From JADJNW01 sp033761835 (GTDB lineage: Bacteria; Bacteroidota; Bacteroidia; Chitinophagales; Saprospiraceae), in contig JANRME010000231.1 of the NCBI GenBank assembly GCA_033761835.1, positions 1-6,685 of the forward strand: a stretch of 6,685 nucleotides of DNA. The letters run 5' to 3'. Shown piece after piece: positions 1 to 6,685 of this stretch. The translations under genes were made by a program, and so were the position numbers. The number at the start of each line of letters is the position of its first letter. Within the stretch, counting starts at the first letter, position 1. A model generated the notes under the pieces. The model did not search any database, was not told the origin of the DNA, and was given only the letters and a program-made list of their open reading frames with translations.

Positions 1-1
1 C

Positions 2-3000
2 TTGTTGATCAGTCAGCAGGCAGATGAGGCTTATCGGAGAAGGGATCGCCTCTATGAACAGTTCATTGCCGAGGTATGTGAAGTAAATGGTGCTCTAGAT
101 GACGCCTTCATTCGTTTGGGATTACCGGGAGCCATTGAAGCGTTAAATAGTCCCGAGGGTGTCCCCGAAAGCCTGAGTTCCTACATTTATGGTTACACGT
201 CGGGCGTGATTTCCAAAGCCAGCCCAATCCGCATTCGCTTTACCAATGCGATGGTGGATGCCGAACAAATTGGCGAAGAAGTCAAGGGTAATGTTTTGTC
301 TTTCAACCCTTCCATCGCCGGCAAGGCGAATTGGGAGGATGACCGCACCATTCTCTTCGAGCCAGCTGCCGATTTAGCTTCGGGTACGGCGTACATTGCG
401 ACGGTCAATTTGCGCAAGCTGATTGACAACCTGCCGAAAGAGGCAACGAGTTTTTCGTTTGATTTTCGCACCCGCGACCAGTATTTTGAGGTGCAAACCA
501 ATGGTTACAACGCTCCTGACATCCAAAACATGAGCAAACAGGAGTTCGGCGGCACGCTTTTCACGGCAGATATTGCGACGAGCGAAGAGGTGGAGGAAGT
601 ACTTTCCGCTAAACAAAATGGCAGGGATTTGCCTATCCGCTGGGAACATGAACCCAACCAAATGGTACATACATTCACGGTTAGTGCGATCAATCGCGGC
701 AATCAGCCTTCGAATTTTGATTTGCAGTGGAACGGTAAGCCGATGAACGTGGTGCTGCGCGACAAAAAAGAGGTGGAAGTGCCGTCGCTCAAGGATTTCA
801 AAGTGACCGATGCGCGCGTAGTGCAAGACCAGGAACAATATGTGTTGCTGTTCTTCTCTGATCCCTTGCAGGAGTCTCAAAATCTGGATGGCTTGGTGAG
901 TATTGGCGAATACGCTGGCAGTCTGCGTTATACAATTGATGGAAATCGTTTACGGGTTTATCCTTCCGAAAGAATCGTCGGGCAGCGCCGAATTGTGGTA
1001 AGTCCGGGCATTCGCACCGCAAGCAATAAAAGCATGGCGAATCCGAGTGAATGGCAGGTGGAATTTGTAGATGCAAAACCTCAAGTTCGTTTAGTAGGTC
1101 GCGGTGTAATTCTACCTAATTCCAATGGTTTGATTTTTCCATTCGAAGCAATTAGTTTAAACGCAGTTGACATAGAAGTTTTCAAAATATATAACAACAA
1201 CATTCTGCAATTTTTGCAAACCAATGAGTTGGATGGAAATTATGATTTGTACCGCGTTGGTCGGGTCATTATGCAAAAGCGAATCAACTTGAACGACCTC
1301 AACTCCCGTGCTCGCACCAGCGAATGGACGCGCTACGCGCTGGATTTGAGCAAAATGGTTGAAAAAGACCCCGATGCGATTTACCAGATACGCATTGGCT
1401 ACCGCCCGACGTATTCCACTTATTCTTGTAATACCAACAGCACAACCGGCGATGAGGCTGCGAATTCAAATCTGACAACAACCGCAGAAAATCTCGACGA
1501 AAACGGCGAATTTATCAGCTTCATGGAAAGCTGGTACGGCATTGATGGCTGGTACGATGGCTATAGCTGGGCGCACCGCGAAGACCCCTGCTATCCAGCG
1601 TATTACAACTCCGAGCGTTTCTTGCAACGCAATGTGATTGCTTCCAATCTCGGCATCATCGCCAAAGGTGGCAACGATCATTCTTATTTCGTATCGGTAG
1701 CAGACATTCGCAGCGCCGAGCCGATGAGCAATGTCACACTGGAATTTTACGATTTCCAACAGCAATTGCTCACTTCCGCGCAAAGCGGCAGCGATGGCAC
1801 CGCGAATGTGCAACTTTCGCGCAAGCCTTTTGTGGTCATTGCAAAAAAAGAAAACCAACGCGGCTACCTCCGTTTGGAAGATGGTAACTCGCTCTCGCTC
1901 AGCCGTTTCGATGTGGCGGGCGAAGTGACACAAAAAGGTTTGAAAGGCTTTATGTATGGCGAGCGTGGCGTGTGGCGACCGGGTGATTCGGTGTACTTGA
2001 ATTTTGTATTGGAAGACAGAAGCAAAAAATTGCCTGCAAACTATCCGATTTCATTTGAACTGACCGACCCAAGAGGGCAATTGCAAGAAAAAAGAACCGT
2101 GACGCCGAGCGCTGGAAACGTTTATGCGCTTTATTTTGAAACCGACCCCGATGCACCAACTGGCAGTTGGACGGCAAAAGTAAAAGCTGGTGGCGCAGAA
2201 TTTGACAAAGTCATTCGCATCGAAACCATCAAGCCGAACCGATTGAAAATCAACCTGGATTTTGGTAAAAAAGAACTCTACACTTCTGATGAGCCGATTG
2301 CGGCGAATCTGAACGCAAGCTGGTTGCACGGCGCTCCGGCTAAGGGTTTGAAGGCATTGGTGGAAGTACAATTAAAAGCGATTCCAACGAAATTTGAAAA
2401 ATTCAAGGATTTCACCTTCGACGACCCGGCGCGCGATTTCTATTCCGAACCAAAAGTCATTTTTGAAAATAATCTGAACGACAATGGCGATGCCAGTTTC
2501 AGTGCTGCTTTGCTGGATAATAAACTCGTTCCCGGCAAATTGTCTGCAAGCTTCAAAACGAGGGTTTTCGAGCGCGGCGGCGATTTTAGCACCGATAATT
2601 TCACCTTGCCTTACCATCCGTTCCCTGCTTATGCTGGGGTCAGCATTCCTGAGAATAAATACGGCGAAAAGCAATTGGATGTCAATAAAAACAGCAAACT
2701 CGATTTTTTAGCGCTTGATGCAAAAGGCAATCCACTGCGCAATCGGAATTTGAGCGTTGGCATTTACCGCGTAGAATGGCGCTGGTGGTGGGATGAAGGT
2801 TCTGATTACGTTTCGCGTTTTAACACAAGTGACCACTACGCTGCCGTTCAAAAACGGACCGTCACAACCAATGCACAAGGGCAGGCAAATTGGAGCATGA
2901 AAGTGGACAACTGGGGGCGCTACCTCGTGCGTGTCTGCGACACAGAAAGTGGACATTGTTCGGGAGATTTTTTCAACGCGGGCTATCCCTGGTACGACGA

Positions 3001-5665
3001 TGATAACTCCCAAATGCGTACCGCTGCTGCGATGCTGCCATTTACATCTGATAAAACAAAATATAATGTTGGTGAAACCGTGACTTTAACCATTCCAACT
3101 GGTGAAGTTGGTAGGGCTTTGGTTACTTTGGAAAACGGTACGAAGGTGCTTCAATCCTTCTGGGCGGATTCGAAAAAAGGCGAGAATAAAATCACTTTCA
3201 AAACCACGCCGGAGATGACACCCAATGTCTATGCCCATGTAGAATTGTTGCAACCGCACGCACAGGTGCAAAACGACTTGCCTATCCGAATGTACGGCGT
3301 AATTCCGGTGATGGTTGAAGATCCCAAAACACGCTTGAATCCTGAATTAAAAATGCCGGAAACCTTGCAACCCGAACAAAATGTCACGGTTGAAGTATCT
3401 GAAAAGAATGGAAAGCCAATGACTTATACCGTTGCGGTGGTGGACGAAGGTTTGCTGGGTTTGACCAGATTCAATACTCCAAATCCCTGGGAAGCTTTCT
3501 TTGCGCGGGAAGCGCTGGGCGTGCGCACTTGGGATGTGTACGACCAGGTGCTGGGGGCTTACGGTGGCGAATTGGAACGAGTACTGAGCATCGGTGGTGA
3601 TGGCGAATTGAATCGCAAGGCTGCGCAGGAACGTGCCAATCGCTTCAAGCCAGTGGTGATGCATCTCGGGCCATTTGAACTCAAAGCAGGCCGCAAAGCC
3701 AAACATCAAATAAAACTACCAAATTATATCGGCGCAGTGCGAACGATGGTGGTCGCTTCCAATAATGGCGCTTACGGCGCTACCGAAAAAATGACTCCAG
3801 TAAAAAAGCCTTTGATGATTCTTGCCACTTTGCCACGCGTGCTGGGTCCTGGCGAATCACTCAAGCTGCCTGTTAACGTCTTTGCAATGGAGCCAAAAGT
3901 GAAGAATGTAACCGTTTCGGTAGCTGAAAAAAGTGGATTGGTAAATATTGCAGAAAAATCTAAGACGATTTCATTTAATAAACCCGGCGATGGTTTGGTG
4001 GAATTTGATATACAAATCGCTGAGAATATTGGTGTTGCGAAATTTACCATCACAGCACAAGGCAATGGCGAAACCTCCAAACAAGATATTGAAATCCAGA
4101 TTCGCAATCCAAATCCGATGGTTACAGATGTCGTTTCAAAAGTATTAAATCCAAATGAGGATTGGTCGCAAAGCTTTGATCCGATTGGCATGCGCGGTAC
4201 GAACGAAGGCGTTTTGGAAGTTTCCAATATTCCACCGATTAATCTTGGTCAGCGTTTGAATTATTTATTACAATACCCTTATGGCTGCATAGAACAGACG
4301 CTCTCTGGGGGCTTCCCGCAATTGTATGTTAATAAATTGATTGAATTGAATGAGGATCAGAAAAAATCTGTCCCAAATAATATCAAAGCCACGATTGACC
4401 GCTTGAAGCAATTCCAAACCGACAATGGCGGCTTCGCCTACTGGCCCGGTGGCAATACGCCCGACCAATGGGGCACGAGCTATGCTGGTCATTTTCTATT
4501 GGAAGCCAAGGCTTTAGGTTATACGGTGCCTTCCAGTTTGTTAGATCGTTGGGTGAAATTTCAAAAGAAAGCCGCTCGCATGTGGGACGCGAAGCAAAAA
4601 GAATACGGATTTGTGAGCGACCAAAGCCACGAGTTGAATCAAGCGTACCGTTTGTACACTTTAGCATTGGCAAAAGAATCTGAAATGGGCGCGATGAATC
4701 GCCTTCGTGAAACCAAAAACCTGAACCTCCAAGCCAAGTGGCGCCTGGCTGCTGCTTATGCCGTTGCCGGAAAATCCGAAGTCGCAAAATCGCTGACCAA
4801 AGGGCTTTCTCGTAGCGTGCCTGCTTATAGCGAAATGGCCTATACTTATGGCTCCGATCTCCGCGACCGTGCGATGATTCTGGAAACATTGGTATTGATG
4901 GGCGACAAAAACGCTGCCGGTGAACAAGTGCGCGACCTTTCGCAATCTCTGAGTAACAACGCTTGGTACAGCACCCAAACGATTGGCTACAGCCTTTTAG
5001 CAATTGGAAAATTCTTAGGCAACTCGGAAGTCGGCAAGCGCTATACCTTTACTTATGCTTTGAATGGAAAAAGCGTGAACGCTGGTTCGACGACTCCGAT
5101 TTTCCAAATAGACGTTCCTACAAACAATGCCGGAAAAGTCTCGGTCAAAAATACAAGCCAGGCGACACTATTTGCAAGGCTCATCCTACGCGGACAGCCC
5201 ATCGCCGGCGAAGAAACCGCCAGTGCTAACAACCTGAATATCAACGTCATCTACAAAACTACCGACGGTCGAACGCTGGATCCATCGAACATTGCTCAAG
5301 GCACTGACTTTATCGCAGAAGTAAAAGTGACGCATCCGGGCTCGCGTTCGATCCCATACCGGGAATTAGCATTGAGTCAGATATTTCCTTCAGGTTGGGA
5401 AATTATGAATACGCGATTGGATAATCTGCAAAGCCTTGCTACTGCTGTGTCCACGCCTGAATATCAGGATGTGCGCGACGACCGTGTCAACACTTTCTTC
5501 GACATCTTCCAGGGGCAAACGCAAACGTTTGTAGTAAGATTGAATGCTGCTTACCAGGGCAGATTCTACCTGCCCGCCACCGCCTGCGAAGCCATGTACG
5601 ACAACACCATTAATGCCCGCACGACGGGAAGATGGGTCGAGGTAATAGAGAGTGGGGAGATATGA
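2..5665 (+). CDS. Bacterial alpha-2-macroglobulin family protein (5'-partial)
   Basis: This is a large thioester-containing protease trap of the bacterial A2M family, expected to be anchored in or secreted to the cell envelope. There it would capture attacking proteases covalently after bait-region cleavage. Numbering from the first complete codon, the visible parts are: MG-type beta domains from about 61 (YIYGYTSGVISKASP) to 640; an MG2-like domain at about 649-750 (YGERGVWRPGD); a Trp-rich segment with WRWWWD at 926-931; a bait-region domain from about 1011 to 1213; the A2M core domain at about 1214-1310 (HLGPFELKAGRK); a thioester domain at about 1410-1710 with C1429-I-E-Q1432 and GGFAYWPGG at 1476-1484; and a bMG10-type domain from about 1721. 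The 1887 visible residues exceed E. coli YfhM (about 1650) but suit Bacteroidota homologues. The frame is open to the left edge and the TTG at 2 is not a credible start. The expected signal peptide or lipobox is not in view. Cys pairs 476/530 and 979/986 could form disulfides, in keeping with export. No pbpC follows downstream. The family assignment is firm; the function is inferred from the family. Confidence 0.96.
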   Translation: MLISQQADEAYRRRDRLYEQFIAEVCEVNGALDDAFIRLGLPGAIEALNSPEGVPESLSSYIYGYTSGVISKASPIRIRFTNAMVDAEQIGEEVKGNVLSFNPSIAGKANWEDDRTILFEPAADLASGTAYIATVNLRKLIDNLPKEATSFSFDFRTRDQYFEVQTNGYNAPDIQNMSKQEFGGTLFTADIATSEEVEEVLSAKQNGRDLPIRWEHEPNQMVHTFTVSAINRGNQPSNFDLQWNGKPMNVVLRDKKEVEVPSLKDFKVTDARVVQDQEQYVLLFFSDPLQESQNLDGLVSIGEYAGSLRYTIDGNRLRVYPSERIVGQRRIVVSPGIRTASNKSMANPSEWQVEFVDAKPQVRLVGRGVILPNSNGLIFPFEAISLNAVDIEVFKIYNNNILQFLQTNELDGNYDLYRVGRVIMQKRINLNDLNSRARTSEWTRYALDLSKMVEKDPDAIYQIRIGYRPTYSTYSCNTNSTTGDEAANSNLTTTAENLDENGEFISFMESWYGIDGWYDGYSWAHREDPCYPAYYNSERFLQRNVIASNLGIIAKGGNDHSYFVSVADIRSAEPMSNVTLEFYDFQQQLLTSAQSGSDGTANVQLSRKPFVVIAKKENQRGYLRLEDGNSLSLSRFDVAGEVTQKGLKGFMYGERGVWRPGDSVYLNFVLEDRSKKLPANYPISFELTDPRGQLQEKRTVTPSAGNVYALYFETDPDAPTGSWTAKVKAGGAEFDKVIRIETIKPNRLKINLDFGKKELYTSDEPIAANLNASWLHGAPAKGLKALVEVQLKAIPTKFEKFKDFTFDDPARDFYSEPKVIFENNLNDNGDASFSAALLDNKLVPGKLSASFKTRVFERGGDFSTDNFTLPYHPFPAYAGVSIPENKYGEKQLDVNKNSKLDFLALDAKGNPLRNRNLSVGIYRVEWRWWWDEGSDYVSRFNTSDHYAAVQKRTVTTNAQGQANWSMKVDNWGRYLVRVCDTESGHCSGDFFNAGYPWYDDDNSQMRTAAAMLPFTSDKTKYNVGETVTLTIPTGEVGRALVTLENGTKVLQSFWADSKKGENKITFKTTPEMTPNVYAHVELLQPHAQVQNDLPIRMYGVIPVMVEDPKTRLNPELKMPETLQPEQNVTVEVSEKNGKPMTYTVAVVDEGLLGLTRFNTPNPWEAFFAREALGVRTWDVYDQVLGAYGGELERVLSIGGDGELNRKAAQERANRFKPVVMHLGPFELKAGRKAKHQIKLPNYIGAVRTMVVASNNGAYGATEKMTPVKKPLMILATLPRVLGPGESLKLPVNVFAMEPKVKNVTVSVAEKSGLVNIAEKSKTISFNKPGDGLVEFDIQIAENIGVAKFTITAQGNGETSKQDIEIQIRNPNPMVTDVVSKVLNPNEDWSQSFDPIGMRGTNEGVLEVSNIPPINLGQRLNYLLQYPYGCIEQTLSGGFPQLYVNKLIELNEDQKKSVPNNIKATIDRLKQFQTDNGGFAYWPGGNTPDQWGTSYAGHFLLEAKALGYTVPSSLLDRWVKFQKKAARMWDAKQKEYGFVSDQSHELNQAYRLYTLALAKESEMGAMNRLRETKNLNLQAKWRLAAAYAVAGKSEVAKSLTKGLSRSVPAYSEMAYTYGSDLRDRAMILETLVLMGDKNAAGEQVRDLSQSLSNNAWYSTQTIGYSLLAIGKFLGNSEVGKRYTFTYALNGKSVNAGSTTPIFQIDVPTNNAGKVSVKNTSQATLFARLILRGQPIAGEETASANNLNINVIYKTTDGRTLDPSNIAQGTDFIAEVKVTHPGSRSIPYRELALSQIFPSGWEIMNTRLDNLQSLATAVSTPEYQDVRDDRVNTFFDIFQGQTQTFVVRLNAAYQGRFYLPATACEAMYDNTINARTTGRWVEVIESGEI
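3510..3640 (+). other. Probable bait region of the A2M
   Basis: This covers residues about 1170-1213, between the VVDEGLLGLTRF strand (1147-1158) and the start of the core A2M domain (RFKPVVMHLGPF from 1214). In bacterial A2Ms this interval holds the exposed segment cut by target proteases. Here it is rich in Gly, Glu, Arg and Ala (GAYGGELERVLSIGGDGE, then NRKAAQERAN). It therefore offers basic, aliphatic and small-residue cleavage sites, as expected for a broad-range bait. The boundaries are approximate and the assignment rests on position relative to neighbouring conserved segments. Confidence 0.5.
4286..4297 (+). other. Thioester motif CIEQ of the A2M
   Basis: Codons tgc-ata-gaa-cag encode Cys1429-Ile-Glu-Gln1432 in the context QYPYGCIEQTLSGGFPQL. 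In C3/A2M proteins the Cys and Gln side chains form an internal beta-cysteinyl-gamma-glutamyl thioester. Once exposed by bait cleavage, it links covalently to the attacking protease. Both reactive residues are present, so the protein is predicted to be thioester-competent. Ile at the second position differs from the CGEQ of animal proteins but fits the CxEQ pattern. The following GGFAYWPGG segment belongs to the alpha-helical toroid of the thioester domain. Confidence 0.93.
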
Positions 5666-5672
5666 TAAACCA

Positions 5673-5709
5673 AGACAGATGTCATTACTTAAAGTGATGA
5701 CATCTGTTT
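5673..5709. terminator. Convergent-gene hairpin, probable bidirectional terminator
   Basis: Bases 5675-5690 (ACAGATGTCATTACTT) pair with 5692-5707 (AAGTGATGACATCTGT) in 16 steps, 15 Watson-Crick plus one T-G wobble. A further wobble and an A-T pair extend the base. The innermost pairs must open to give a real loop around TTAAA. The hairpin starts 10 bp after the A2M stop codon, and its right arm abuts the stop codon of the opposing SIR2-like gene (5708-5710). It is thus placed to end both transcripts. The T-tract after the stem is short on both strands (TTTAT on +, TTGGTTTAT on -), so this is not a textbook strong intrinsic terminator. It could also protect mRNA 3' ends. Confidence 0.75.
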
Positions 5710-6685
5710 ATAGGGTCTTCAATTCACCATTCCAAAAAGTTTGATCCAATTCATAAGGAATAAAAAATTGGTAAGTATCCGAATAAGGAATAATTTCGAC
5801 TTTTCGATCAATCAGCCATTTAAACCTTTGAGATAAATCATCAATATTCTCTTTTACTGTTTGAATATAAACACGATTAAAAAAAGTATCTTTTAATAGC
5901 TCCAAGTCAATTGTTCTGTTGAAGTTTGGGAAGCTATATCCAATTACAACCAACACTTCTGTTTGATGCATAATTTCTTTGGCAAATTCCAGAGTCTTTT
6001 TTGATAATACATTTTTCTCCCAAGCAAAATTGATAAAAGGAATGTAATCTTCCTTTTTGGTATTCAGCCAATCAGAATAAAGCCTTAGCATATCAAAAAA
6101 AGAAGGGAGAGCCCCATAATTCATGTCCGCTTTAAGTTCGTTTAATTCATACATGGGTTTGAAAATACTCTCATCATCACTTCTTCTATTTTTTTCAGAA
6201 TAGAGATACGTCGCTGTGCCGTTAAGCTTAACAATTTGAGGTGATTTATTTAAGTTAAAATCATTGAAAAGATTAGGATGTGGATAAACTTTTAATAAGC
6301 TATTAGGATTAAATTCTTGATATGCAATTTCAAACTGAGAATCATAATTCCATGAAATCACTTTTATTCTTTCATCTAATATTATATCTTTTTCTGACAA
6401 AAGAGTAGAAAGAAAAACATCATACCTAAAGTCTTTCTGGACTTTTTGCCCTTCATATGAAGTTCGAGTTGGAGTAAAAACATCCTTACGTCCAGTAGAG
6501 GTAAATTGATCCCAATAACTTTTCAATTCAATCTGCTCATAGACAAAAAAACATCCTAGCAAATATTTTAAGCTATAAAGATTATTTTTGTCCTCGGGTT
6601 TATTTCGCAAGAAAAGCTTTTTTGCAAATGTATCAACAGTTGCATGTCCTATTAACATTGGCATTAACCTATCAATCTCGGAAAT
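5708..6685 (-). CDS. SIR2-like (sirtuin-fold) domain protein, N-terminus outside window
   Basis: This appears to be the C-terminal part of a SIR2-like Rossmann-fold protein, a group that includes NAD-degrading anti-phage effectors and uncharacterised cytosolic proteins. Counting from the ATG at 6664, the visible pieces are: a helix with HATVDTFAKKLFL (7-19); RYD at 80-82; a strand plus NAD-site-like loop VISWNYD (102-108); KLNG at 146-149, where sirtuin-fold enzymes normally have KLHG; a mostly helical stretch from 165 to 235; the strand and motif VLVVIGYSFPNFNR (237-250); and a late strand RVYIQTV (264-270). No membrane segment or signal peptide is seen. The frame stays open for seven more codons (ISEIDRL) to the right edge. 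The Met at 6664 is therefore probably internal, and the glycine-rich N-terminal nucleotide motif is missing from view. The gene is AT-rich compared with the A2M. AbiH-type proteins are an alternative but fit less well. Fold call fairly sure; activity unknown. Confidence 0.72.
   Translation of the reverse strand: MSEIDRLMPMLIGHATVDTFAKKLFLRNKPEDKNNLYSLKYLLGCFFVYEQIELKSYWDQFTSTGRKDVFTPTRTSYEGQKVQKDFRYDVFLSTLLSEKDIILDERIKVISWNYDSQFEIAYQEFNPNSLLKVYPHPNLFNDFNLNKSPQIVKLNGTATYLYSEKNRRSDDESIFKPMYELNELKADMNYGALPSFFDMLRLYSDWLNTKKEDYIPFINFAWEKNVLSKKTLEFAKEIMHQTEVLVVIGYSFPNFNRTIDLELLKDTFFNRVYIQTVKENIDDLSQRFKWLIDRKVEIIPYSDTYQFFIPYELDQTFWNGELKTL

Noticed and set aside
2..4. TTG at the left edge as the start of the A2M
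   Set aside because: The frame is open to the window edge, no signal peptide follows, and there is no room to see a ribosome binding site; it is simply the first start-like codon in view.
374..880. 168-codon open frame on the minus strand inside the A2M gene
   Set aside because: It is antisense to N-terminal MG domains, its translation is rich in His/Arg/Cys typical of shadow frames, and no start region or family resemblance is seen.
3772..4227. 151-codon minus-strand frame with hydrophobic, Ser/Thr-rich composition
   Set aside because: It is antisense to the A2M core domain. The hydrophobicity follows from complementing the Lys/Glu/Asn codons of the sense gene.
4383..5003. 206-codon open frame on the minus strand inside the A2M gene
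   Set aside because: It lies wholly antisense to the conserved thioester domain. Its translation is Arg/Ser/Cys-rich without recognisable motifs, so it is a shadow frame.
5673..5709. Recombination attachment site or CRISPR repeat at the intergenic palindrome
   Set aside because: There is a single copy, no spacer array and no integrase in view. Its position between two convergent stop codons is explained better by termination.
6662..6664. ATG as the true start of the SIR2-like gene
   Set aside because: Although AGG lies a few bases upstream, the frame continues open to the edge (ISEIDRL), and the glycine-rich N-terminal part of the SIR2 fold would be missing if translation began here.
5708..6664. 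AbiH-type abortive infection protein as the identity of the right-hand gene
   Set aside because: The SWNYD and GYSFPNFNR motifs match SIR2-like proteins better. AbiH proteins as I recall them show a NYT-type motif, IHG and GHS segments instead.

Overview
The window holds two protein genes that converge on a short shared hairpin. The first 85% (1-5665, + strand) is one uninterrupted reading frame for a very large bacterial alpha-2-macroglobulin (A2M). It is open at the left edge, so its N-terminus and signal peptide lie outside the window. The right-hand part (5708-6685, - strand) is the C-terminal portion of a SIR2-like (sirtuin-fold) protein whose N-terminus is cut by the right edge. No RNA gene, insertion sequence, CRISPR array or origin was recognised, and no stretch over about 45 bp lies outside these two genes.

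The organism is probably a member of the Bacteroidota, perhaps Saprospiraceae-like; this is inference from protein style only. The A2M is of the roughly 1,800-1,900-residue type seen in that phylum. It has the Trp-rich WRWWWD segment and the DPC...YY / SNLG motifs before the MG2-like domain, and it ends in a MYD-containing bMG10-type domain. The SIR2-like protein, with its RYD...SWNYD...GYSFPNFNR signature, also resembles a family I associate with Bacteroidota.

Layout: the A2M runs through N-terminal macroglobulin (MG) domains, an MG2-like domain, a bait-region domain, the A2M core domain, the thioester domain with an intact CIEQ motif, and a C-terminal bMG10 domain. Next come 42 bp containing a near-perfect 16-bp inverted repeat that probably ends transcription from both sides. 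The SIR2-like gene then reads towards it from the right. The two genes are not an operon. The A2M is expected to be an envelope protease trap. The SIR2-like protein is cytosolic and could be a NAD-handling enzyme or a remnant binding domain, possibly in phage defence. The SIR2-like gene is visibly more AT-rich than most of the A2M gene, which hints that the convergent junction is a core/accessory boundary. The most notable detail is that the position where sirtuin-fold enzymes usually carry a catalytic histidine (KLHG) reads KLNG here.
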